A stretch of 10,414 nucleotides of DNA from Rhodospirillaceae bacterium (GCA_018663165.1 JABJES010000184.1:1-10414), one strand, 5' to 3'; counted from the first letter of the stretch, positions 1-8,051 are shown. A program made the numbers and translations. Notes: a model not told the origin generated them from the letters alone.

Positions 1-1880
1 AGCAAAATGCTCACCTCGTCCCAGCCCTGCCAGCCATCTTTCGCCTCGAACCCCTGAATCTGGCCGCGCCGACCACTGACCAGGCGCTGGATCTTCGAGG
101 TGAATTCATTGGGCAGGAAAATAATCACCTGACAGATGGGTTCAAGCAGCACCGGATTGCATTTTGGAATCCCCTCGCTCATGGCCAGCCTTCCGGCGAG
201 CTTGAAGGATTGTTCGGAACTGTCCACTGCGTGATGCTGGCCGTCGGTCAGCGTCACCGAAATATCGACGACTGGAAAACCCAACGGCCCGCGCTGCATA
301 AACTCCTTAACCCCGGTCTCGACGGCAGGAATGAACTGGCGCGGCACACGGCCGCCGACGACCTTTGAATCGAAGGCAAAACCACTGCCATGGGGCAGCG
401 GCTTAATGTCCACATGGACATCCCCGAATTGGCCATGGCCGCCACTCTGGCGTTTATAGCGGGCATGCTCGGAAACTGATTTGCTGATGGTTTCCTTATA
501 GGGAACGTGGGGAAGTCCTTTAATCACATCGAGATGAAATTTATGCTTGAGCCTGTCCACCGCGATCTGGAGATGCACATCACCCTGCCCCCAAAGCAGC
601 AGTTCGTGAGTGTCCTTGTTCTGCTCCGCATGAAGAGAGGGGTCTTCTTCCGCCAATTTGGCCAGCGCCTCGCTCAACTTTACCTCATCACTACTTTTCC
701 TGGCCGATATGGCGGCGCTGTAGACCGGCGTTAAGGGGGCTGGAAAGCCCGTCAACACGTCAGGCGCTTTGCCCGAGGGGGTCAACAGATCGCCGGTCTT
801 AACACCGTCCATGCGGCCAAAGGCCACCACCTCACCAACACCGGCCTTGGCCACCTTTTCCTGTTTCAGCCCCATTAATTTGTAAAGGCCGCTGACCCGC
901 TCACCGTTAAGGGTCATGCCATCCTTGATCTCACCGCGCATCATCCGGGCCAGAGACATTTTCCCCACATGGGGCGGGTGGAGAGTCTTGATAACCCAGG
1001 CCAGAGCCTCGCCGTCGGCCTCAAGCCCATGACGCTGGTTCGATTCCACAGGCCCCGGCACGTCATGACGCAGGGCTTTCAAAAGGCGGTGAATACCCTG
1101 ATCGTTTTCAGCCGACCCGAAGAAAACAGGTACCAGCTTATCCTCGCCCAGATCCTTGCGGAAATTTTCGTAGATCTCATCTTTCGAGGGCACCGCGTCT
1201 TCGAGCAGCTTGGTCAAAAGGTCGTCATCGAAATCAGCCAGCTTTTCGAGCATTTCCATGCGGGCGGCCTGTTCCATGTCCTGAAGATTTTCAGGAATTG
1301 AAATCAGATCGGAAGCCGCACCCGGATGATAGGCATAAGCCCGCTCGCTGATCAGATCGACATAGCCGGTGATCTCATCGTCTTTTTGAATGGGGATTTC
1401 ACGCATCACCAGGGGCCGGTCAGAGACGTCCTGAAAGGCGGACAATATCTGGCTCACCGAATTCGTCGCAATATCCATCTTGTTGATGAAAATCATGTGC
1501 GGGATATCCCGCGCGTCGAGTTCTTTAAGTAGAGGTGCCAGGGTAATGGCGCGATCGATTCCAGGTTCACAAACCACAATGGCAACATCGGCGGTAACCA
1601 GACTGTCGGACGTTTCCTGAGCCAGCTCGACAAAGCCGGGACAATCGATGAAAGTCCATTTATCGCCAAGATATTCGCCGTAAGCGGCGTTGATCTCAAC
1701 CGTCATTCCGCGCTCGCGCGCCTCGGGCGAATTATTGCCGATTGTGCTGCCGTCCTTGACGTTCCCCTTACGGTGAATCGACCCGGAGGCGAATAAAAGG
1801 CTTTCCAATAATGTTGTTTTGCCGCTGAGATACGGTCCGACCAAAACCGCACAGCGTGGTTGTGCCACTGTTGCCGTCAC
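1..1880 (-). CDS. Elongation factor G-like GTPase (EF-G paralogue), C-terminus cut by window edge
   Basis: A translational GTPase of the EF-G superfamily, matching the EF-G-like/EF-G2 branch better than housekeeping FusA. 626 codons are visible; the last part of domain V is off the left edge. Numbered from the GTG, G1 is GPYLSGKT (15-22), switch I has RGMT (57-60), G3 is DCPG (79-82), G4 is NKMD (133-136) and a GSAEND segment fits G5. Domain II, domain III (LSEALAKLAEEDPSLH) and domain IV (KRQSGGHGQFGDV, VPRQFIPAVE, HHAVDSSE) follow in EF-G order. The residue after DCPG is Phe83, where ordinary EF-G has the catalytic His of DTPGH. GTG at 1880 is chosen because GGGGAGG lies 5 nt upstream; an in-frame ATG at 1943 would add 21 residues but has only a weak ribosome-binding site. 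It is the last visible gene of the leftward run. Ribosome binding is inferred from the family; the cellular role is unknown. Confidence 0.93.
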   Translation of the reverse strand, partial: MTATVAQPRCAVLVGPYLSGKTTLLESLLFASGSIHRKGNVKDGSTIGNNSPEARERGMTVEINAAYGEYLGDKWTFIDCPGFVELAQETSDSLVTADVAIVVCEPGIDRAITLAPLLKELDARDIPHMIFINKMDIATNSVSQILSAFQDVSDRPLVMREIPIQKDDEITGYVDLISERAYAYHPGAASDLISIPENLQDMEQAARMEMLEKLADFDDDLLTKLLEDAVPSKDEIYENFRKDLGEDKLVPVFFGSAENDQGIHRLLKALRHDVPGPVESNQRHGLEADGEALAWVIKTLHPPHVGKMSLARMMRGEIKDGMTLNGERVSGLYKLMGLKQEKVAKAGVGEVVAFGRMDGVKTGDLLTPSGKAPDVLTGFPAPLTPVYSAAISARKSSDEVKLSEALAKLAEEDPSLHAEQNKDTHELLLWGQGDVHLQIAVDRLKHKFHLDVIKGLPHVPYKETISKSVSEHARYKRQSGGHGQFGDVHVDIKPLPHGSGFAFDSKVVGGRVPRQFIPAVETGVKEFMQRGPLGFPVVDISVTLTDGQHHAVDSSEQSFKLAGRLAMSEGIPKCNPVLLEPICQVIIFLPNEFTSKIQRLVSGRRGQIQGFEAKDGWQGWDEVSIL

Positions 1881-1885
1881 CTGAT

Positions 1886-1892
1886 CCTCCCC
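1886..1892 (-). promoter_or_regulatory. Strong Shine-Dalgarno deciding the EF-G-like GTG start
   Basis: Read on the minus strand, GGGGAGG sits 5 nt before GTG at 1880. This is a far better site than anything before the in-frame ATG at 1943, so it supports the shorter protein. Confidence 0.6.
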
Positions 1893-1992
1893 TCGCTGAT
1901 TTTCCAGCGCCGCGCTTGATATTACGCGCTTTGGTTCGGACATGTTCCCAGCCTGACCACCGGGATGCAAGGAAAATGCTGGAAATTTCGGC

Positions 1993-2913
1993 TTACAGGC
2001 CGTCGATAAAGGGGGCCAATGCCTCGACAATCGCCCCATTGGCAGGGGTTTCGATGCCGCTGGCCGCGCCTAAGCGAACCACGGCACCGGACAGCCATGG
2101 CAATTCCAGCCGGTTGCCGCGCTCCAGATCTTCCAGCATCGAGGCACGATAGTCGCCGGGCATATTCTCAATCTTCGGCAGCCAGCCTTCCACCGGATCA
2201 TCCTTGAAAGTCACACCCTTGGCGTGAGCCAGCTCGACGGTTTCCATCATCGCCGCCTTGAACATAGCCCATTTTTCAGGATCGTCGCGGATCGGACCGA
2301 TAGGGCCGCGGGTCATCGCCGTCATTCCGGAAAAGGCGACAAGGAAGATGAATTTTTCCCAGATCACCTGATTGATGTTGGTTGAGAGCCGGGCCTTGAT
2401 CCCGGCTTTTTCGCAAACCGCAAGGAATTTTGTGCCGCGCGGGCTCTCGCCGCCATCCCGTTCACCAAAGAAGATACGCGCCAAGGGTCCGTTGTGGGAG
2501 ATGATACCGGGCTTTTCAATCACCGCCGAGATATGGGCCACCCCCGCCATGACCGGTCCCTGGCCCAGAATTGCGGCCAGCCGCTCCGGTCCATCGACGC
2601 CGTTCTGGAAGGGAATAACAGTGGTTTCCGGACCGATAACCGGTAGGATTTTCTCCCCCGCCTCTTCGACGTCCCAGAGTTTGACACAGACCATCACAAT
2701 ATCGGCCGGGCCACCCAAGGTCGTCGGGTCGTCGGTGGCGGAGACCGGGTGGGCGGTGAAATCTCCGGTCGGGCTTTTCACCACAAGGCCGGTCTTTTGT
2801 ATGGCTTTGAGATGAGCACCCCTAGCGATAAAGGTAACGTCCTCACCGGAAGCGGCCAGCTTGCCACCAAAAAAGCCGCCAACGCCACCCGACCCCATAA
2901 CAACGATTTTCAT
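1993..2913 (-). CDS. Ketopantoate reductase-family (PanE/ApbA-like) NAD(P)H dehydrogenase
   Basis: A 306-residue two-domain dehydrogenase of the 2-dehydropantoate 2-reductase family, which reduces a 2-keto acid with NAD(P)H in the cytosol. The N-terminus has a Rossmann glycine-rich loop, GSGGVGGFFGG (7-17), and a QNGV segment (103-106) as in the family. The C-terminal helical domain keeps the probable catalytic Lys187 (WEK), Ser258 and Glu270, spaced as Ser244 and Glu256 in E. coli PanE. The two substrate-binding Asn residues that lie 4 and 8 positions after the catalytic Lys in E. coli are Leu191 and Ser195 here, so ketopantoate as substrate is doubtful and no panE symbol is given. The start has a purine-rich AGGAGAGGAAGG site upstream. 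The gene begins 49 bp after the aminotransferase stop on the same strand, suggesting co-transcription. A related 2-keto-acid reductase is the main alternative to a pantothenate-pathway enzyme. Confidence 0.9.
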   Translation of the reverse strand: MKIVVMGSGGVGGFFGGKLAASGEDVTFIARGAHLKAIQKTGLVVKSPTGDFTAHPVSATDDPTTLGGPADIVMVCVKLWDVEEAGEKILPVIGPETTVIPFQNGVDGPERLAAILGQGPVMAGVAHISAVIEKPGIISHNGPLARIFFGERDGGESPRGTKFLAVCEKAGIKARLSTNINQVIWEKFIFLVAFSGMTAMTRGPIGPIRDDPEKWAMFKAAMMETVELAHAKGVTFKDDPVEGWLPKIENMPGDYRASMLEDLERGNRLELPWLSGAVVRLGAASGIETPANGAIVEALAPFIDGL

Positions 2914-2962
2914 CGGTGCCGCCTTCCTCTCCTAAACCGGCACTAGGCCGCGTTAAACCGCA

Positions 2963-4165
2963 TCAGACCAGAGCCTCTGCCGCCTTCTTGATCCGCCCAC
3001 AGGCCTCCTGCAAGGCCTCCGTCGAGGTGGCATAGGAAATCCGGAAATAAGGAGACAGGCCAAAGGCCTCGCCCTGAACCGTGGCGACATTGGCCGCCTC
3101 AAGGAGATAGGTGACGAAATCACCGTCTCCTTCGATCACCTTGCCATCCGGGGTTTTCTTGCCGATCAATCCGGCGCAGGAAGGATAAACGTAAAACGCC
3201 CCTTCCGGCTTGTTACAGGTCAGCCCCGGCACCTCATTAAGAAGGTCGACGACCATATCTCGACGCTGACGAAAAACATCGTTGCGCTCGGCGATAAAAT
3301 CCTGAGATCCGTCAAGCGCCTCAACCGCTGCCGCCTGGCTGATCGAGGAGGGGTTCGACGTGCTCTGGGACTGGACCTTGGCCATCGCCTTGATCAGTTC
3401 CGCCGGTCCACCGGCATAGCCAATGCGCCAGCCGGTCATGGCATAGGTCTTTGACACGCCATTGACGGTAAGGGTGCGATCTAAAAGGCCGGGCTCGATT
3501 TCAGCCGGGGTGACGAACTGGAATCCGTCATAGACCAGATGCTCATACATATCGTCGGACATCACCCAGACATGGGGATGGCGCATCAAAACGTCGGTAA
3601 TTGCCTTCATATCGGCCTTTGTGTAGGCAGCCCCTGTCGGATTGCTCGGCGAATTAAGGATGAGCCATTTGGTTTTCGGCGTAATCGCCGCTTCCAGGGC
3701 ATCTGGCTGAAGCTTGAATCCATCTTCTTCGGGGCACTCGACAATCACCGGCTCACCGCCTGCAAGCAGCGCCATGTCGGGATAGGACACCCAGTAGGGT
3801 GCCGGAACAATCACTTCATCGCCGGGATCAACGGTGGCGATCAGGGCATTATAGAGCACCTGCTTACCGCCGGTGCCGACGATGATTTGATCGGCGCTAT
3901 AGTCGAGATCGTTATCGCGCTTGAACTTGGCCGAAATCGCCTTTTTCAACGCCGGGGTGCCGCCAACGGCAGTGTATTTGGTCGCCCCCGCCTCAATCGC
4001 TGCAATCGCGGCGCGCTTGATGTGGTCAGGAGTATCAAAATCCGGTTCACCCGCACCCAGGCCGATGACATCCCGGCCAGCGGCTTTCAATTCCGCAGCT
4101 TTCTGGGTGACGGCCATAGTTGGCGAAGGTTTGATACGGCTCAGGCTCTTGGCGATAATAGACAT
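2963..4165 (-). CDS. aatA: Aspartate aminotransferase, class I PLP-dependent (AatA type)
   Basis: A full-length 400-residue fold-type I aminotransferase that interconverts aspartate and oxaloacetate with 2-oxoglutarate/glutamate. The PLP Schiff-base lysine is Lys239 in SKTYAMTGWRIGY. Tyr124-Trp125 (APYWVSYP) would stack on the cofactor, Asn175 (SPSNPTG) and Asp204 (SDDMYE) are the expected cofactor contacts, and Arg375 (FRISYA) is the substrate alpha-carboxylate arginine. The sequence resembles the Thermus/Sinorhizobium subgroup rather than E. coli AspC. Some alphaproteobacterial members of that subgroup also transaminate prephenate toward arogenate, so a tyrosine/phenylalanine role is possible (inference). 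The start has GAGAGGCG about 8 nt upstream. It is first in the leftward gene run and diverges from uvrB. Confidence 0.95.
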   Translation of the reverse strand: MSIIAKSLSRIKPSPTMAVTQKAAELKAAGRDVIGLGAGEPDFDTPDHIKRAAIAAIEAGATKYTAVGGTPALKKAISAKFKRDNDLDYSADQIIVGTGGKQVLYNALIATVDPGDEVIVPAPYWVSYPDMALLAGGEPVIVECPEEDGFKLQPDALEAAITPKTKWLILNSPSNPTGAAYTKADMKAITDVLMRHPHVWVMSDDMYEHLVYDGFQFVTPAEIEPGLLDRTLTVNGVSKTYAMTGWRIGYAGGPAELIKAMAKVQSQSTSNPSSISQAAAVEALDGSQDFIAERNDVFRQRRDMVVDLLNEVPGLTCNKPEGAFYVYPSCAGLIGKKTPDGKVIEGDGDFVTYLLEAANVATVQGEAFGLSPYFRISYATSTEALQEACGRIKKAAEALV

Positions 4166-4308
4166 GGCGATGGCGCCTCTCGGTTCAAGGTCAGTAAATC
4201 GGGGGAAACCTACGCCGCAAGGCGGTTTCTTGCAAGCCGCCAGTCAACGAAGTGAAAACAGATGCGCAAGGCTGGCTTTTCGTCGCCCGCTGGCGCATAT
4301 ATGGGGCC
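4166..4308. promoter_or_regulatory. Divergent intergenic control region between aatA and uvrB
   Basis: This 143-bp gap lies between two genes transcribed away from each other, so it must hold the 5' control signals of aatA and probably of uvrB. I see no convincing -35/-10 pair. I also see no alphaproteobacterial LexA box (GTTC-N7-GTTC): the nearest is GTTC-N7-GTAA at about 4183-4197, with only one good half. An 8-bp stem-loop occupies 4221-4241. Confidence 0.55.
4221..4241. repeat. Inverted repeat / hairpin in the aatA-uvrB divergent region
   Basis: GGCGGTTT and AAGCCGCC flank a 5-base loop, giving an 8-bp stem with one G-T wobble. No T-run follows on the plus strand, so this is not a standard terminator. 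It could be a leader structure of either transcript or a protein-binding dyad. Confidence 0.4.
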
Positions 4309-6426
4309 ATGAGACTAGGCCCCAAAGATGGCCTCGACCCCCACAAAACCGTGGGGGAGAGCAGGCCCTATCGACTCGTTTCCCCCTTTCAGCCCGCCGG
4401 CGACCAACCCCAGGCCATCGCCGGGCTTATCGCTGGAATCGAAACCAATACCCGCGACCAGGTTCTGCTTGGGGTAACCGGCTCAGGCAAGACATTCACC
4501 GCCGCCCATGTCATTGCCAAGATGGACCGCCCAGCCCTGATATTAGCCCCCAACAAGACGCTGGCGGCCCAGCTTTACGGCGAAATGAAGAGTTTTTTCC
4601 CCGACAACGCGGTGGAATATTTCGTCTCCTACTACGATTACTATCAGCCCGAGGCCTATGTCGCCCGTTCGGATACCTATATCGAAAAGGAATCCTCGAT
4701 CAACGAACAGATCGACCGCATGCGCCATTCCGCCACCAGAGCGCTTCTTGAACGCAGCGACGTGATTATCGTCGCCAGTGTTTCCTGTATTTACGGCATC
4801 GGCGACGTTGAAACCTATTCGACCATGACAATCCCCCTGGCCAAGGGCCAGGCGCTCAACCGGAATGCCTTGTTGCGCCAGTTCGTCGAATTGCAATACC
4901 GCCGCAACGACCATGATTTCCAGCGCGGTGCCTTTCGGGTGCGCGGCGATTCGGTTGAAATTTTTCCGGCCCACTATGAGGATCAGGCCTGGCGGCTGTC
5001 ATTTTTCGGCGATGAGATCGAATCGATTGCCGAATTCGACCCGTTGACCGGGGAAAAGACCGCTCATCTCGACTTCATCCGCATCTATGCCAACAGCCAC
5101 CACGTCACCCCCAAACCGACCCTGCAGCGGGCGATCAAGACAATCCGCGCCGAACTGGTCACCCGTCTCGCCTATTTCCGGGAACATGGGCAATTACTGG
5201 AAGCCGAACGCATCGAACAGCGCACCAATTTCGACATCGAGATGATCGAGGCCACCGGCTCATGCCCCGGCATCGAGAATTATTCCCGCCATCTGACCGG
5301 GCGCGATCCGGGTGATCCACCGCCGACCCTGTTTGAATATTTGCCCAAGGACGCCTTGCTGTTCATCGATGAATCCCATGTGACGGTGCCCCAGATCGGC
5401 GGCATGTCAAAGGGTGACCTCAGCCGCAAAACGACCTTGGCCGAATTCGGCTTTCGCCTTCCTTCCTGCGTCGATAACCGGCCCCTGAAATTCGACGAAT
5501 GGGATGCCATGCGACCCCAAAGCGTGTTCGTCTCAGCGACACCAGCCCCCTGGGAGCTGGAACGCACCGACGGCGTTTTCATTGAACAGGTGGTGCGCCC
5601 CACCGGCCTCATCGACCCAGTCTGCATCGTCCGCCCGGTAGAAACCCAGGTCGACGACCTTATCGGCGAATGCAAGGACGCGGCGGCCCAGGGCCATCGG
5701 GTGCTGGTAACAACACTGACCAAGCGCATGGCTGAGGATTTAACCGAATACATGCACGAGGCAGGCATCCAGGTGCGCTATATGCATTCCGATATCGACA
5801 CCCTGGAGCGGATTGAGATCATCCGCGACCTGCGGCTGGGCGCCTTCGACGTGCTGATCGGCATCAACCTTCTTCGCGAGGGGCTTGATATCCCCGAATG
5901 TGCACTGGTCGCCATTCTCGACGCCGATAAGGAAGGGTTTTTACGCTCAAAGACCTCCCTGGTGCAAACCATCGGCAGGGCGGCGCGCAATATCGACGGC
6001 CGGGTGATTCTCTATGCCGATACCATAACCCAATCGCTGGATTACGCCCTTTCCGAGACCGCCCGGCGGCGCGAAAAGCAGCAAGCCTATAACGTCGCCA
6101 ACGGCATTACGCCCCAATCCGTGCGCAAGGAAATCGGCGATATCCTTAATTCCGTCTATGAGGGCGATCACGTCACCTTCGGGACCGGCGACGATGACGC
6201 CAACTGGGTTGGCAAGGATTTGAAAACCCACCTTGCCGAGCTTGAAAAACGTATGCATGCCGCCGCCGCCGACCTTGAATTCGAGGAAGCCGCCCGTCTG
6301 CGCGACGATATCCGTCACCTGGAGGAGCGCGACCTCGGCCTGGCCACCGAACGACCGCGCTCAGAAGCCGGCATGCCCGGCACCCACACCCGCAAGGGAA
6401 AAGGCCAAAAAACCAGCCGCCGATGA
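4309..6426 (+). CDS. uvrB: UvrABC excinuclease subunit B (UvrB)
   Basis: UvrB is the damage-verification ATPase of nucleotide excision repair: UvrA loads it on DNA, it checks the lesion strand, and it recruits UvrC for incision. From ATG 4309 the protein has 705 residues. The Walker A motif GVTGSGKT is at 55-62, the aromatic beta-hairpin YYDYYQPEAY that inserts between DNA strands is near 108-117, and the DESH Walker B box is at 354-357. Helicase motif VI (QTIGRAARN) and a C-terminal UVR motif that contacts UvrA/UvrC (from about 644, LEFEEAARLRDDI) complete the set. The end is a basic tail. The frame stays open upstream to a GTG at 4252, which would add 19 residues not typical of UvrB and has no ribosome-binding site; ATG 4309 is preferred although its own site is weak. 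No LexA box was found upstream. Confidence 0.97.
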   Translation: MRLGPKDGLDPHKTVGESRPYRLVSPFQPAGDQPQAIAGLIAGIETNTRDQVLLGVTGSGKTFTAAHVIAKMDRPALILAPNKTLAAQLYGEMKSFFPDNAVEYFVSYYDYYQPEAYVARSDTYIEKESSINEQIDRMRHSATRALLERSDVIIVASVSCIYGIGDVETYSTMTIPLAKGQALNRNALLRQFVELQYRRNDHDFQRGAFRVRGDSVEIFPAHYEDQAWRLSFFGDEIESIAEFDPLTGEKTAHLDFIRIYANSHHVTPKPTLQRAIKTIRAELVTRLAYFREHGQLLEAERIEQRTNFDIEMIEATGSCPGIENYSRHLTGRDPGDPPPTLFEYLPKDALLFIDESHVTVPQIGGMSKGDLSRKTTLAEFGFRLPSCVDNRPLKFDEWDAMRPQSVFVSATPAPWELERTDGVFIEQVVRPTGLIDPVCIVRPVETQVDDLIGECKDAAAQGHRVLVTTLTKRMAEDLTEYMHEAGIQVRYMHSDIDTLERIEIIRDLRLGAFDVLIGINLLREGLDIPECALVAILDADKEGFLRSKTSLVQTIGRAARNIDGRVILYADTITQSLDYALSETARRREKQQAYNVANGITPQSVRKEIGDILNSVYEGDHVTFGTGDDDANWVGKDLKTHLAELEKRMHAAAADLEFEEAARLRDDIRHLEERDLGLATERPRSEAGMPGTHTRKGKGQKTSRR

Positions 6427-6447
6427 CGGCCTGACACCGGTTCCCCT

Positions 6448-6475
6448 TTGCCCCGCTGCATGGAGGGTCTAGAAT
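6448..6475 (+). promoter_or_regulatory. Possible sigma70-type promoter for the DUF1538 cluster
   Basis: In the 95-bp gap after uvrB, TTGCCC (6448-6453) and TAGAAT (6470-6475) are separated by 16 bp, matching the TTGACA/TATAAT consensus at 4 and 5 of 6 positions. It would start transcription about 40 bp before the first DUF1538 gene. Transcription could equally read through from uvrB, since I see no terminator in the gap. Confidence 0.35.
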
Positions 6476-6521
6476 TGCAGGCGTTCCCTTCCATCGCCGA
6501 TAGCGGAGGCCTTCTGGAAAT

Positions 6522-7256
6522 ATGCGTCAGGCCTTTTTCTCCTTTCTCCGTCTTGTTCTCGACGCACTTCGCGACATCTTTCCCATTATCCTGGTTATCG
6601 GCTTTTTCCAGATCTTCATTATCGGCGAGCCGATCCCTCATCTTGGCGAGATAACGCGTGGTCTGGTGATGGTCGTCTTGGGCCTGGCGCTTTTCATCCA
6701 GGGGCTGGAAACCGGTCTTTTCCCGATCGGTGAATCGATGGCCGGGGCCTTTGCCAATAAGGGGAGCCTGTTCTGGCTGCTGGCTTTCGCCTTTGCCCTG
6801 GGTTTTGGCACCACCATCGCCGAACCCGCATTGATCGCGGTGGCAGACGAAGCAGCACAGGCCGCCGCAATTACCGGACACATTGAGGCCGGTGCCTCCT
6901 CACTTTCGGATTATGCCGATGGTCTGCGCTATACCGTCGCCCTGTCGGTGGGACTGGCGCTGGTTCTCGGTGTCTTGCGTATTCTCAAGGGCTGGCCCCT
7001 GCCCTGGTTCATTATCCCCGGCTATCTGATCGTCATCGTCCTGACCTTTTTCGCCCCTGAGGAGATTATCGGCATTGCCTATGATTCGGGCGGCGTCACC
7101 ACATCAACCGTCACCGTTCCTCTGGTCACCGCACTTGGGATCGGGCTGGCCACGGTTATTCGCGGTCGCAACCCGATGATTGACGGCTTTGGGCTGATCG
7201 CCTTTGCCAGCCTGACACCGATTATTTTCGTCCTCGCCTACGGCATGGTGGGGTAA
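6522..7256 (+). CDS. DUF1538 family multi-pass membrane protein, copy A
   Basis: A 244-residue integral inner-membrane protein of DUF1538, a family without established function. Hydrophobic segments lie near 18-35, 47-62, 82-97, 135-154, 162-178, 195-213 and 222-241. The family signatures are clear: GLETGLFPIG (61-70), FGTTIAEPALIAVA (95-108) and YDSGGVTTSTVTVP (187-200), followed by GRNPMIDGFGLIAFAS. Acidic residues Glu63, Glu101 and Asp188 fall inside or beside membrane segments and are shared with copy B, so they are candidates for ion or substrate coordination (inference). A GGAGG at 6505-6509 lies 12 nt before the ATG, rather far but the only good site. Its stop is 6 bp before copy B. 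A transporter or channel role is suggested by topology and neighbours only. Confidence 0.88.
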   Translation: MRQAFFSFLRLVLDALRDIFPIILVIGFFQIFIIGEPIPHLGEITRGLVMVVLGLALFIQGLETGLFPIGESMAGAFANKGSLFWLLAFAFALGFGTTIAEPALIAVADEAAQAAAITGHIEAGASSLSDYADGLRYTVALSVGLALVLGVLRILKGWPLPWFIIPGYLIVIVLTFFAPEEIIGIAYDSGGVTTSTVTVPLVTALGIGLATVIRGRNPMIDGFGLIAFASLTPIIFVLAYGMVG

Positions 7257-7262
7257 GGGGCG

Positions 7263-8048
7263 ATGATGGATTTTCTTCTCAGCTTTCTCGCCACCTTGAT
7301 GGACACGGTTTTTGATATCCTTCCCATCGTCGTCATTCTCTTTGGCTTCCAGTTCCTGGTATTGCGCAAGCGACTGCCCAACCTCACCACGGTCTGCGTT
7401 GGCTTCGTCTTTGTCTTGTTTGGTCTCACCTTCTTCCTGATGGGGCTTGAAGACGCCCTTTTCCCCCTCGGCAAAGCCATGGCCCGGCAATTGACCGATA
7501 TGGCGTTTACCGGGAACGGTGATGGAATGAGCGGGGTGCCAGACTGGCGACAATACCTCTGGGTCTATGTGTTTGCCGCCGCCATTGGCTTTTCCACCAC
7601 CATCGCCGAGCCCTCCTTAATCGCCGTGGCGATGAAGGCCAATGAGGTTTCCGGCGGCAGTCTCGGCACATGGGGGCTGAGGATCGCGGTCGCAATCGGC
7701 GTCGCCGTCGGGGTGGCGCTGGGAGCCTACCGGATCGTTTCCGGGACGCCACTCCATTACTACATTATGGCCGGCTACGGCATCGTCATCATCCAGACCT
7801 TTTTCGCCAAAAAGTGGATTATCCCCCTGGCCTATGATTCGGGAGGGGTGACCACATCGACCGTCACCGTTCCGCTGGTGGCCGCACTCGGCCTCGGTTT
7901 GGCGACAACGATCCCCGGACGCAACCCTTTGGTCGACGGCTTTGGGCTGATCGCTTTCGCCAGCCTGTTTCCAATCGTATCCGTGTTGGGATACGCTCAA
8001 ATCGGGGCATGGCTTGAGCGCCGCCGGACCCCGCCGCAAGAGGAGTGA
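7263..8048 (+). CDS. DUF1538 family multi-pass membrane protein, copy B
   Basis: The 261-residue paralogue of the preceding gene. It repeats the same signatures: GLEDALFPLG (61-70), FSTTIAEPSLIAVA (110-123) and YDSGGVTTSTVTVP (191-204), with GRNPLVDGFGLIAFAS behind, and shares Glu63, Glu116 and Asp192. It differs by a longer polar loop around 78-98 (TDMAFTGNGDGMSGVPDW), a shorter loop after the TTIAEP segment, and a charged cytosol-like tail (ERRRTPPQEE). ATG 7263 follows TAAGGGGCG, which holds both the stop of copy A and the ribosome-binding site; ATG 7266 is the alternative. The next gene starts 3 bp after its stop. The tight spacing suggests that the two copies are made together and may form one complex. 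No substrate can be inferred. Confidence 0.88.
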   Translation: MMDFLLSFLATLMDTVFDILPIVVILFGFQFLVLRKRLPNLTTVCVGFVFVLFGLTFFLMGLEDALFPLGKAMARQLTDMAFTGNGDGMSGVPDWRQYLWVYVFAAAIGFSTTIAEPSLIAVAMKANEVSGGSLGTWGLRIAVAIGVAVGVALGAYRIVSGTPLHYYIMAGYGIVIIQTFFAKKWIIPLAYDSGGVTTSTVTVPLVAALGLGLATTIPGRNPLVDGFGLIAFASLFPIVSVLGYAQIGAWLERRRTPPQEE

Positions 8049-8051
8049 TCT

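Noticed and set aside
4183..4197. GTTC-N7-GTAA as a possible LexA box upstream of uvrB
   Set aside because: Only one half matches the alphaproteobacterial GTTC-N7-GTTC consensus, so it is not distinguishable from chance.
3539..4255. A 238-codon plus-strand open frame
   Set aside because: It lies antisense to aatA, whose PLP-binding and substrate residues are all intact.
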